A DNA stretch of 64,000 nt from Amorphophallus konjac (Eukaryota > Streptophyta > Magnoliopsida > Alismatales > Araceae). The translations under genes were made by a program, and so were the position numbers. Position 1 is the first letter of the stretch. The number at the start of each line of letters is the position of its first letter. The stretch spans positions 564,891,581-564,955,580 of the forward strand of contig CM040121.1 in NCBI GenBank assembly GCA_022559845.1, given 5' to 3'. The notes under the pieces were generated by a model that had not been told where the DNA came from, did no database searches, and saw only the letters and a program-made list of their open reading frames with translations. Positions 46,963-57,735 of the stretch are shown piece by piece.

Positions 46963-47778
46963 ATGAGGTCCGGTAGAGTTCTGAGCGTGGCACTTCTAGT
47001 GCTACTGGGTGTAGGGATATGCTCTGCTACTAGAGCCCCCCTCACCCTGGACGCAGGAGTAGTTTACCCGGCAGATCACGGCGCTGGTGCCCTGATCGTG
47101 GGAGGACCCGGGGGTGGAGGCGGGGGCGGCTCAGGGGGTGGTTATGGTGCTGCGGGATCAGAGCATGGAGTAGTGGGATATGGAAGTGGTGAAGGAGGTG
47201 GTGCAGGAGGGGGATCATATGGGGGTGCAGGAGGAGCACACGGGGGCGGCGGCGGCGGCGGTAGTGGTGGAGGCGGAGGTGTAGGTTATGGAGCCGGAGG
47301 AGAACGTGGCGCCGGGTTCGGAAGTGGCGGTGGAAGTGGTGGGGGGTATGGTGCTGGCGGAGAGCATGGCGGCGGCTACGGCGCGGGTGGAGGCAGTGGT
47401 GGGGGTGGTGGGGCGGGCTATGGTTCCGGCGGTGCCGGTTATGGCTCCGGCGGGGGTTCTGGGGGAGGAGCTGGGTATGGTTCTGGGGGAGGACCCGGTG
47501 GTGGTGGCGGGGGCGGCAGCGGTGGTGGTGGCGGAGGTGGGTATGGTGCTGGGGGAGCCCATGGAGGTGGGTACGGTGGTGGCGAAGGAGCCGGGGGTGG
47601 TGCAGGTTACGGTACCGGTGGAGAACATGGTGGCGGCTATGGGGGAGGTGGTGGCAACGGTGGTGGGGGTGGGTCTGGGTATGGAGGTGCCCACGGTGGC
47701 TACGGAATCGGTGGCGGCGGCGGGAGTGGTGCAGGAGGTGGCTACGGCGCCGGAGACCATGATGGCTACCTTCACTGA
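46963..47778 (+). CDS. Secreted glycine-rich protein (cell-wall type)
   Basis: A single-exon gene of 271 codons. The start at 46963 was chosen because it is the first ATG of the frame and gives a clear signal peptide (MRSGRVLSVALLVLLGVGIC, cleavage likely near SATRA). The remainder from about residue 50 is a Gly-rich repeat domain built of GGGYGAGG, EHGGGYG, GSGGGGG and AHGGG units, with Tyr and His regularly placed and no Cys-rich C-terminus. It lacks an RNA-binding domain, so the class of secreted structural GRPs fits best; Tyr residues could be cross-linked in the wall. The C-terminus is GYGAGDHDGYLH. Codon use is GC-rich. Specific function unknown. Confidence 0.85.
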   Translation: MRSGRVLSVALLVLLGVGICSATRAPLTLDAGVVYPADHGAGALIVGGPGGGGGGGSGGGYGAAGSEHGVVGYGSGEGGGAGGGSYGGAGGAHGGGGGGGSGGGGGVGYGAGGERGAGFGSGGGSGGGYGAGGEHGGGYGAGGGSGGGGGAGYGSGGAGYGSGGGSGGGAGYGSGGGPGGGGGGGSGGGGGGGYGAGGAHGGGYGGGEGAGGGAGYGTGGEHGGGYGGGGGNGGGGGSGYGGAHGGYGIGGGGGSGAGGGYGAGDHDGYLH

Positions 47779-49282
47779 TAAGAGCGCCTTCCTAGTGAAT
47801 CGACGCATTCCTCGAGTATATATGTCCATTCAAGCTGCCATTATCTCCTTTACTATTGGCTGTTACCCTCACAAGAATAACATGTTGTGGATGTCTGTGG
47901 GGGTGTCAGTCGCGCTAGAAGTCCAAATTAAGCACTGGTCTCTGCGTTCTGTTTGATAGTGTGTACCGTATTTGTTCTTCTCAAATAATTTGTGACGAGC
48001 ATTGCATGCATCGGTCTGGAAGTACCTGCATCTTTCTTCCTTTGTTATGTTGGGGGTAAAAAATTAATGCCATCTATGCCTTGATTAGCATGATTCACAT
48101 ATCTTTTGTTGAATCATGATGTTAATTGACCTACGAAAATAACCACAGTAATGACAATGTGCACATTCCAAAGAGTTGAATCTGCTCTCTCTCTCCTCCA
48201 TAATCCCCCGGCCGCTCAAAAGTCATAGCGTTACGAGCCATTTGAAAACACTTGTCGGAGAGATGCCAGAAATTTCAATTATTTATATCCTCGAACCTCT
48301 CCACAGTGTTTTCTCGACTCATAGCGTTGAGAGCCAAAAAAAAAAAAAAAAAGGGTTAAACTTATTCTAGCAAAAGGGTGAAATAAATTAATCCGAATAC
48401 AATCAAAATAATATTATTTATTTTTTGATACACTCTAACCCTGATTATGATATCCCCTTATCCTATTATTCAATCAAAGAGAGCCCAAATGCACCCAATG
48501 TGAGGCACGAGATCCCCCTCTGAGCACCCCTTCTTATGCACATGTGGGTGAGTGTGTACGGCACCTCCTCTAGGCACTGTAAAGAAGTCTTTTGAGGGTC
48601 ACCAGTATCGATCCCCCGTCCCCCTGTCCCTCTCCTCGTTATCCCCCCTGATCCCGATCCATCGGACCATGGTAAAAAAAAATAAAAGGGGGACAACTCA
48701 ATGTCAAATCATAAAAAGTCATGATATTTTTACAAATAGAGAAAAGAAAAATTAGAGCTGCAGTGTCATGCGGTTGTTTTTATAAGAAATGGGCCCGGTA
48801 GATTGATGCGTCCATAGAAAACATAGTTAATCGGCACAATAAATGGTCCAATTTTGTGAGCATATGCACCTAATATAGATCTACGTGCATAGGTGATCCT
48901 CTCATTAGAAACAGCTAACACCATTATTACTCATGGCCATCCAAAGGTGTAACAGAGGTTGATTAGATCGATTTTGGAGACTCGCACTACCGAATCCCCC
49001 TCTCACATTGCAACTCCAATCTAAAACTTCTTAATTCTAATCCGTTCTTATGAAACTTTGTAAAACACAAAAACAAAAAAAAAACTAATAAAATGTTAAA
49101 CATAACGCTTACTTAGTTTAGCTCAAAGGCAAGGGAAATCACCGTCCTCCCAAAATGCCACTCTGAGGTGGAAATCAAACACAATGTCATCGGTTGAGGT
49201 CAGAGGAAGGATGCGTGCGCGAAAGGTGTTCGACAAAAGTTACCTGTTACAGAAAGCGGGGTAAAATGATAGCAACAAGAGT
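47779..49282. other. 3' region of the GRP gene and intergenic DNA
   Basis: A short A-run (about 48337-48353) may mark an old retroposition. 49216-49262 resembles 54805-54850 and is part of the duplicated 3' UTR of the dehydrogenase genes. Nothing else recognised. Confidence 0.45.
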
Positions 49283-50266
49283 TCACAACTCGGGGTTGTG
49301 GTGGTGGTTGTTGATCCGATCAAGAACGGTGAGGATGCCATGGATCCCCATCTTGGCGTCCCCGTGGGCCACCATTCCCTGGAACAGTTGCCTGCACAGC
49401 GCCGCCCCCGGCAGCACCAACGCTCCTCCCCCGCCGCCGCCGCCGCCGTGGCCGCTTTCCCGCTCCTCCTCCTCCTCGGCTAACGCCATTCCTAAATCCT
49501 TCACTAAGTACTCCGCGAACCCGCCCGGCGCGAAGTCCCTGGCCACCATCTTCTCCGCGAACAGGTCCATCAACCTCGACCCCGCCGCCCCCGCCCCCAC
49601 TGCGGCGGCGAAGGCCCCCGGATCGAGCCCCGCCCGTCCGGCGAATGTCAATGCCTCGCTAATCCCCAGGAGGGTGGCCGCCCCCGTGATCTGGTTCGCG
49701 AGCTTGGCGTGCTGCCCGCAACCCGGCCCGCCCATGTGGGCTGACTTCCCCATGATCTCGAACAGAGGGGACAGCCACTCCACAACCCCCTCGTCCCCGC
49801 CGGCGAAGATCGCCAGACGGCCCTCCCTCGCCCCGGCGTCGGCGCCCGAGACGGGGGCGTCCACCGACCGGCAACCCCTCGACCGTGCCGCTGTTGCGAT
49901 CTCGCGGGCCAGCGCCGGGGAGTTGGTCGTCATGTCGACGACGACGAGACCGGGTGGGCCGCCGCCGGAGAGCAGGCCGTCGGGGCCGAGGACGACGGAC
50001 CGGACGTCGGACGGGTGGGAGACGATGGTGAAGACGACGTCACAGTGGCGGGCGAGGTCGGCGGGGGAGGCGGCGAGGCGGGCGCCGGCCTGGGTGAGGG
50101 GGAGGGCCCTGGAGGGGGTACGGGCGAAGACAGTGAGGGCGTAGCCGGCGCCCTGGACGCGGGCGGCCATGGGGGCGCCCATGAGGCCAACGCCGACCCA
50201 GCCGACGCGGGTCAGCCCGGGGCGGGCGGGGCTGGGGTAGCGGCCAGAGGGGGGATCCGTCTCCAT
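49283..50266 (-). CDS. 3-hydroxyisobutyrate dehydrogenase-like protein, copy 1
   Basis: Beta-hydroxyacid dehydrogenase family, NAD(P)-dependent; plant relatives are annotated as 3-hydroxyisobutyrate dehydrogenase-like. 327 residues, single exon; the start at 50266 (METDPPSGRY) is the first ATG and aligns with copy 2. The Rossmann motif is GWVGVGLMGAPMAARV. Arg after the second strand (FARTPSRA) would favour NADP, an inference. The substrate-binding loop reads DAPVSGADAGA, where the family usually has DAPVSGG. The catalytic Lys lies in GCGQHAKLANQ. An acidic and poly-Gly insert (about residues 267-284) separates KDLGMAL from ALVLPGAALCRQLF. There is no obvious transit peptide, so cytosol is likely. 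About 85 percent identical to copy 2 by hand count. Confidence 0.92.
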   Translation of the reverse strand: METDPPSGRYPSPARPGLTRVGWVGVGLMGAPMAARVQGAGYALTVFARTPSRALPLTQAGARLAASPADLARHCDVVFTIVSHPSDVRSVVLGPDGLLSGGGPPGLVVVDMTTNSPALAREIATAARSRGCRSVDAPVSGADAGAREGRLAIFAGGDEGVVEWLSPLFEIMGKSAHMGGPGCGQHAKLANQITGAATLLGISEALTFAGRAGLDPGAFAAAVGAGAAGSRLMDLFAEKMVARDFAPGGFAEYLVKDLGMALAEEEEERESGHGGGGGGGGALVLPGAALCRQLFQGMVAHGDAKMGIHGILTVLDRINNHHHNPEL

Positions 50267-52257
50267 GGGCTCCGCCGCCGCAGACGCCCCTGGCGCTGCA
50301 CTGCACACACTACACAACCGGTACCGAAACGGCGACGGGGGATGCACGTGCGAATCGTATTCTATATTCTCATATTCTTCGTATAGTCAAAAGAACGCGC
50401 TTCGCGCCTGAATTTTTTTATAAATTTTTTTATATTTAAAAAAATTATATATTACAGTATGATCCGTCGTTATCTATAAAATAAGAGTTTTTTACATAAA
50501 AATTATTATTAAAAATAAAATTGTAAAAAAATATTCTTAAAAATGTATTAACAAGTATATCACTGAGTTAATTCAAATAGTACATAAATATCATTTAGAT
50601 GTGATTTTCTTGTAAGTTATTGGTAAAAAGAAGTGATATGCATGTAAATAAATCTGACATTTTTACACAATTCAAATTACACAGTGATATATCTGCTAAA
50701 GTATTTTTAGGAAAGATTTTTTTATAAATTCAATTTTAATAATAGTTTCTATGTAAAAAACTTAAAAAATAACTCTATAATTTCACTAACAATCGTAAAA
50801 AAATGTGTATAAATTAACTTTATATTCTTAGTTAAATTAATATTAAGAATAATAACAAAATAGAAGATAACAGTTCGATTTGAACTAACACCAAGTAAAG
50901 TAGAACATAACTCGACATGTTCTACCGTTGAGCCTAGTTTATTTGTTCCAATTTACCGGATACACAGTGTGACAATCTTCCAGGGTCATTAGGAGTCGAT
51001 TCTCATGAAACTCCAAATAGAAGCTTCCATCAAGAAGTTATTTTCACATCCCAACTTATGCTTTCATTTGATCACTTTCATGCAGATTAAAAAAATAGAA
51101 AGAAAAAAGAAATACGACAGAGAGTCTTCTTCGGGAACGATAATGTATTTTCCTTTTGGCATCTTCGCCACTCTCCTCTCGTTTTCACGTCATTGCTAGT
51201 CTGTCATGGGTATCCGAAACTTCCATCAATAGGTCCATCTCCATGCTGTCCATATTCTGCAAGGAACGTTTGAAAAAATTTTATCGCTATACACAAGGTA
51301 ACAACTCCTTTACATATTATGCACATACCACATAAACATAAAAAATCAAAATCAATAGAAAGTGTTCATTTAAATACAAAAGTTGCAACCATGCGATAAA
51401 CTGATGATTTCAACTTCTTGTAGAAAAGTTAAAAAAAACATACCTCTAAGATGATACGGGTACGAAAATTCGGGAAACGGGGCCAATCTTAGTACAAAAC
51501 ATGAATACCTCGAACAAAATCATATTTCTCGGTTGCATACATTACATAAAGATGAATATTCAAAAATATTGAAATCTAAGAAAAATAAAAATTTTCACAC
51601 GAAAGGAAACTATAACCACTTCCACTCTTCTAAACCCCCGTCACCTACCCCAACCACCAAAATGGAAAGTGGTTTGTGCGACTGTGAGGGAGTTGTTAGT
51701 TTAGAACATCTTAATGTTCAGTCCTTCTATCCTTGCTCATCTGAAACTTGGGATACCAGTTTGTGTTTTTTACAATATTCATTAACAGTCTCTTTTTGCA
51801 TCTTCAGTGAGCACCGTTATTACAATGCTAAGGGAAAATTATCTAGATCCATACCTTGGCCTAGTTTACCCCATATCAAAGGTGTTTCTCAACCCGATCC
51901 ACGTAGTCTCGGTTTTCTAAGCTCTACATGCCTGGTGCAGCACTGTGGGTGGGTTGGGGCTCATATTACTCAAACGGAGCTACACATAGTTATAATTCCT
52001 CTTATCTAAATTTTGGGGCCTTAAAGTCATGTAATACAAAGATTTTCATGTCCAAAGGGAAAAAGGAAAGAGAGTTGCAGAAATAGTGTCCATGAAAGGG
52101 TTTCACTTTCTTCCTTTGTTCCCTAGCTCTATTCGAGGATACCATTGGAAACGATGACTTCTGGCATATGTTTATGATCTTCTATTTATCTTCTGCATCT
52201 GACAATGCATGCTTCCTATGTTATACTTGAAGAATAATAGAGGAGGTTTGACTCGAC
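50267..52257. other. AT-rich intergenic DNA
   Basis: The left 100 bases probably hold the promoter and 5' UTR of dehydrogenase copy 1. The rest is very AT-rich to about 50900, then mixed. No gene or paired repeat was recognised. Confidence 0.45.
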
Positions 52258-52651
52258 TGTTAGAAATCGGAGTACCTGTAGAGATGGACAAACAACAGAG
52301 GAGAAAGAAGAAAGGGGGAAGAAGAGATCAAGTCATTGGAACATCGAGATTTACGTGGTTCGGAGATGATGTGTCTTCCTACGTCCACGGCCGCAATAGA
52401 GTTTTCATTAGAATAAAACACACTCAGATACAATACAGAGAGAGAGTTCGCACCCTTTTATTAATACAGGGAGATTAGGGCGCCAGAAGTCATGGTACCA
52501 AAGAAAACACTGTCCCAAATTTTCTTCCGGGGGCTCCACCCTCAGAAACCCCCGCAAGGGGCGCTGTCCCCTTGACTCGCGCGACCTGACCGCACAGGTC
52601 GATTCGCGTGCGAGGGCGCACGATGACGAGTTCGGACTCTATACTCTAACA
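52258..52651. mobile_element. Solo LTR, probably Ty1/Copia (394 bp)
   Basis: Begins TGTTAGAAATCGG and ends ACTCTAACA, giving the inverted TGTTAGA/TCTAACA ends typical of Copia LTRs. Flanked by TCGAC (52253-52257) and CCGAC (52652-52656), four of five alike. It contains ACGTGGTTCGG and TACGTCCACGG, a pair of motifs common in plant Copia LTRs. No internal sequence on either side, so it is a solo LTR left by recombination. Confidence 0.78.
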
Positions 52652-54857
52652 CCGACTTCTAGAATCCCTACATTATTACATTAGATACTGAATTGGCAAA
52701 GAAAAGGGCTTTGTTAGAGTAGTTACGTGGAAATGCTCACCAACAACCCTCTCAAAGTTCAATATTTACCAAACTCGGGAATGATGCTTATGTGGGAACT
52801 ACTCATAATAGTAGGATAGCCGAATACTCCTCCCTCAATAGAACTGTAACTACCACAACATTCTATGATGCTATGTCCCTCCATTTTAATCCTGCATTCA
52901 TGTTGCATGATAAATCCTCATGAGAGAACTATTGGATCCTCTCTAGACCATTCCTAGAACCATCCAAAAAATGGCACATTCAGGGGAGAGCATTGCCAGT
53001 ATGTTTTTTGTTTTAAAATAACCGAAAGAAGCACCGGAGATGCTCAACTATGTATTACCAAACATCAATTCATGACGTGCATATAATAGAATCAGAGAAC
53101 AGGGAGGCCTTATTTTTGAATCCAACTGAAACTTTTAGGTGTGACAAAGCTTTCAAGCTTTGGATTTCCCTTGACTCCGAACTTCATCATCAGTTGAGGC
53201 AGAAGCATGTCTAGTCACCTACATATGGTGTGCATGAAACGGCAGTTGGAGAGACACCTAAATATTTGCATGGCATCACATAGTCTCACTTTGTCTTACA
53301 TGGGCCTCCAACACTGCTGCCTTTACCACTTCTTTGATGGGTGGAGCACACATGCAATGCTGCAGAGATCATGAGAGAAAAGGAGCACAACAGCAACCAT
53401 GGAGGCAAATCTGCTTGTAGCCATCTCTTCATAGGGTGTGCCACATGTTAGGAATATACAGGTTGAAAGAGCAGTAAATAGCATGATAGAGAAAGTGTTA
53501 CATATGGATGCATAGATAGAGAAGGTCGTGGGTAGAAAATATTTAGGAAGCTATCAATGTTGTGCTTTTGATAATGAAGGCTATAAGTCTGGAAGGCCCT
53601 ATGAATGCTATTTATACTTTTGATTAAAAAATATATTAATTAAAGGTGTTGAGATCTTCAGAGTTTGCTACCATACATTTTGTGGGCTTTCTACTTAGTT
53701 GATACAGAAGTGGAAGGACAAAATTAAGCTCAGCGAAGATCTCACTTTGCGAACCTCTAATGTTTGTTGCGAAAAGTTATTGCAATTTGATAATAGGTTA
53801 AGAAAAAAGAAATTATGGCATGGAGGAGGGACATGTCTGCAGTTGTTGTGAAGAAGAAGAAGGTTGTTCATCACGACTGCCGGAGAGGGTCCATGGGTTC
53901 AGAACTGGAGGGGGCTGAAACAACTGCATTTGCGATAGATTTAAATTTTTTTCCATATCCTGAGTTTTTGGGTAATCATCGCAACTTTAGCATTTAATAG
54001 AACTTTTTAACTTCTTTCCGTCCAAATTTTGTGTAAGGGAGGAATCAATTCTCATGATTCCAGGACATGACAAATCATTGACACTTGAATTAAGTGAGGC
54101 TCAGTGTTCTGTTTCGTTGATGGTGTTTGAATGCAGGGGGCTCGAGCTAGTTGAGTTTATTTTTAGAGATGGTTGGAAAGCACAGTATGCGAGTACTTTT
54201 AACTAAATCGACCAATTATTTATTTCAGACAACTGAGAAATCTGTTTGATCAATTACGTTCAACTAAATCGACCAAACTGTGCTGGAGTACTTAAAGAAA
54301 TGCAAGGTGACGGAATGATCAGATTTGTGAGTTGTTAGTTTGCTGTAAAACGATGCAATTCTTCCGTTTTAAAATCAATATATTTTATATTTAAAAAACG
54401 AAAGTATTTTATGTGTATAATCATACATAAAATATGATAATTTGTAAGTTTATTATAATTTTATAATTTTAGGTAATTCCATCTCAAATATCGATTTCTG
54501 GTGCATATAAACTGTAAACAATAATTAAAAATTTTAATATCACATAGCTCAATCGGAATCCCTAAACCCTAATCTTACAGTCTTACACTGACAAATAGCT
54601 GAAAACACTACAGTAAACAAATCCTTACCGACTTACCGTACAATAAAGAGTAGATTCAACTGGCAACGAGAGTCTGCACCCAAATTTAACTCTATACTTC
54701 CTCACGTTAACCCTATCACAAAATGGAATATTAATCACACATATTTATGCGCATGTGGTTCGCGACTGGTAGTGATGGGAGGGACGGAGGGGCCAAATCT
54801 TTAGGGCACGAAAGGTGTTCGACAAAATTCCTCTTACAGAAAGGAGGATAGAAAAGT
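52652..54857. other. Intergenic; right end is 3' UTR of dehydrogenase copy 2
   Basis: No gene recognised. About 54805-54850 (GAAAGGTGTTCGACAAAA) matches the region after copy 1 at about 49216-49262, showing that the duplication included the 3' UTR. Confidence 0.45.
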
Positions 54858-55832
54858 TCAAACTTCTGGGTTGTTCTTGTTGTTGATCCTATCAAGAACG
54901 GTGAGGAGGCCATGGAACCCCATATTGGCATCTCCATTGGCCACCATTGCCTGGAACAGCTGCCTGCACAGCGCCGCCCCCGGCAGCACCAACGCTCCTC
55001 CCCGTCCTCCGCCGTCGCCATCCCGCTCCTCCTCCTCCTCCCCGGCCAAAGCCATTCCCAGGTCCTTCACCATGTACTCTGAGAATCCGCCCGGCGCGAA
55101 GTCCCCGGCCACCATCTTCTCCGCGAACAGCTCCATCACCCTCGACCCCGCCGCCCCCGCCCCCGCCGCGGCGGCAAACGCGCCGGGATCGAACCCCGCC
55201 TGCCCGGCGAACGCCAACGCCTCGCTCAGTCCCAGGAGGTTGGCCGCCACCATGACCTGGTTCGCAAGCTTGGCATGCTGCCCGCAGCCCGCCCCGCCCA
55301 TGCGCGTCGGCTTCCCCATGACCTCGAACAGAGGGGACAGCCACTCCACGACCCCCTCATCCCCGCCGGCGAAGACCGCCAGCCGGCCCTCCCTCGCCCC
55401 CGCGTCGCCCCCCGAGACGGGGGCGTCCACCGCCCAGCAACCCCTCGATCGGGCCGCGGCGGCGACCTCGCGGGCCAGCGCCGGTGAGCTGGTCGTCATG
55501 TCGACGACGACGAGGCCGGATGGGCCGCCGCCGGGGAGCAGGCCGTCCGGGCCGAGGACGACGGACCGGACGTCAGAGGGGTGGGAGACGACGGTGAAGA
55601 CGACGTCGCAGTGGCTTGCGAGGTCGGCGGGGGAGGCGGCGAGGCGGGCGCCGGCCTGTGTGAGAGGGAGGGCCCTGGAGGGGTTGCGGGCGAAGACGGT
55701 GAGGGCGTAGCCGGCGCGCTGGACGCGGGCGGCCATGGCGGCGCCCATGAGGCCGACGCCGATCCAGCCGACACGGGTCTGGCCGGGGCGGACGGGGCTG
55801 GGGTAGCCGGCAGAGTGGGGTTCCGTCTCCAT
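54858..55832 (-). CDS. 3-hydroxyisobutyrate dehydrogenase-like protein, copy 2
   Basis: Paralogue of 49283-50266, same strand, about 4.6 kb away. 324 residues, single exon, start METEPHSAGY at 55832. The Rossmann motif is GWIGVGLMGAAMAARV. The loop is DAPVSGGDAGA, the usual family form, unlike copy 1. The catalytic Lys lies in GCGQHAKLANQ. The acidic/Gly insert is shorter (EEEEERDGDGGG) before ALVLPGAALCRQLF. No transit peptide is apparent. Full-length and without stops, so both copies look functional by sequence. Proposed role: oxidation or reduction of a small beta-hydroxyacid or semialdehyde; the exact substrate cannot be read from the sequence. Confidence 0.93.
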   Translation of the reverse strand: METEPHSAGYPSPVRPGQTRVGWIGVGLMGAAMAARVQRAGYALTVFARNPSRALPLTQAGARLAASPADLASHCDVVFTVVSHPSDVRSVVLGPDGLLPGGGPSGLVVVDMTTSSPALAREVAAAARSRGCWAVDAPVSGGDAGAREGRLAVFAGGDEGVVEWLSPLFEVMGKPTRMGGAGCGQHAKLANQVMVAANLLGLSEALAFAGQAGFDPGAFAAAAGAGAAGSRVMELFAEKMVAGDFAPGGFSEYMVKDLGMALAGEEEEERDGDGGGRGGALVLPGAALCRQLFQAMVANGDANMGFHGLLTVLDRINNKNNPEV

Positions 55833-57076
55833 GGGGATGGGATGCACAGACCCACCACTACCGACTGCAACGACGAGCTAATATCTGAAGGGAGGTATTA
55901 CCGGACTGAGATCATCGACCGCATCTTTTGATAAGTTTCACTTGTTAGTTGTTATTATTTCGGTCCAGACTAGTATTTGTTATACGGTCTATACTTTTTA
56001 CGAGAAATACATAGTATAATATATGCACTGATTATATTATAATTAGTATAATATTTAATTTTTTATTAATTTTTTTTGAGTGATCTCATCTCAAATTATC
56101 TTAACTAAGATGTCACGTCATTAAGTGTCGTGATATAAAAGTTAAATAAAAATAAATTTATTTTTTTTATGAATAATAAAAAATACTATTTTGATATTTA
56201 AAAGATTTATTTTTTATTTTTATTTGTCTCCTATATCATGTGACTTGGTGACATGGTATCCACGCCCCAACCGTTTAGACAGTTGGGGGTGAGAATCAAT
56301 CAAACAAAATTTTAAAAATATGTTGCACTAAGTATTTCCCATTTTTTATTGATCCAATTAGATTGACGGGATAATTGGACCACTATAAATGATGATGAGG
56401 TTTAAGTTTGCTGAGTCTGTAGCAAATATTACTCTTCAACCCTTCATCTATATTCTTGCTACTATTTGTTTTGCACAATCCGAATAAAAGATGAGTAAAA
56501 TCAGATGAAGAGTTGAGACTCAAAAAAACACTTCCTACAAAATATATTATAATCCTCTTGCAAATTTACCCATTATGAGTTGACGTATATATTCATTATT
56601 GGTCCACGTATACATCGACAAGTTGACTGACTGTCCTTATTTTGATTGATATGACGTGTGAAACATAGGGATGAAGTACTTAGACTGATACTTACATATA
56701 TATGAAATTAATATATATATATATATTAAAAATAAAATATGTCTATTTAGAACGAGATAAAGTGTTGCCTTCACATGGCAAGATTATTTTTGCGCTAAAA
56801 TAATATTTCTCTGTTACGTGTTATCATGTGTTTTTTAATAACAATCAATTGAAAAGTTACTTTTATTAATATATAAGAGTGATATTTCTACAATTATGCA
56901 TGAAACAGAATTATTTTTATTGATTATTCCAGTGTATTACCTTCTTTAAAGAGCACATCCTTAGTACTTCCCTTACCATGGCAGTCAAGCAAACAGAAGT
57001 TGGGATGATATTAGAGGGAGATGCACCAAAAGGTCACCAGTCCTGGTTGAAAATCTCCGGCTATGTATCTTGAATG
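55833..57076. other. AT-rich intergenic DNA
   Basis: Contains the presumed promoter of copy 2 at its left end and a (TA)n run at about 56711-56728. No gene recognised. Confidence 0.5.
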
Positions 57077-57084
57077 ATTGTATT

Positions 57085-57727
57085 TAGGCCCGGCAATTAT
57101 CCGTTTAAAATTTGAACTGAATTTGAATTCGTATTCGTTTAATCGAATAATTATCTGAATAAAATATCCGACGGATAATTTAATCGGATATCGGATATCC
57201 GATTATTAATCGGATACGAATTCAAATATTGAGATATCCGTGTTCGATATTATCCGACCGAATATGAATCCATAGATAAAAATCTAATGATATACATAAT
57301 CTATATATAATTAACTTAAATATTAATATATTATTTGATTGTTCTTTTTTATCTTTTTTGGTCTCAAAATATAATTTAAAAATAAGAAATTCACTTACAC
57401 CAACTTCGTAAGTTATCTCCTATTTTTTAAGATGAAGTCTAATCTTTTGATAACATATCTCAAAATAAAAAAACTTTCACTCTTTCTTTATTTTTTTGAG
57501 AAAATAATATATGATGCTCTCACACGGCTAACACAACTCACCCCTAAGCAGGCTTAGTAATTATCCGTTTAAAATTCGAACCGAATTCGAATTCGTATTT
57601 ATCCGATCGTTATCCGAATAAAGTATCCGACGGATAATTCGATTACTAATCGGATAATTCGATTATTAATCGGATACGAATTCAAATATCATACTATCCG
57701 CTCCATATCCGACCGTTTACAGGTCTA
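57085..57727. mobile_element. Composite hAT-type MITE (643 bp) with perfect 8 bp duplication
   Basis: The left end TAGGCCCGGCAATTATCCG and the reverse complement of the right end, TAGACCTGTAAACGG, share TAG(G/A)CC(C/T)G. ATTGTATT occurs on both sides (57077-57084 and 57728-57735). Inside, a unit of about 170 bases rich in ATCCGATTA and GGATAA is present twice in the same orientation (about 57085-57255 and 57553-57727), separated by about 300 AT-rich bases. A different family from the CATGGATG elements. Confidence 0.85.
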
Positions 57728-57735
57728 ATTGTATT

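Noticed and set aside
47215..47956. Frames opposite or overlapping the glycine-rich protein
   Set aside because: They are translations of the same GGN repeats in other frames, with no signal peptide or motif.
49194..50144. Long plus-strand frame antisense to dehydrogenase copy 1
   Set aside because: Shadow of a GC-rich coding region; the minus-strand frame carries every family motif. The same applies to 54871-55710.
50870..50950. tRNA-like stretch on the minus strand (GGCTCAACGGTAGAACA and GTTCAAATCGAAC)
   Set aside because: D-arm and T-arm look right but no acceptor stem pairs and the anticodon arm is not convincing.
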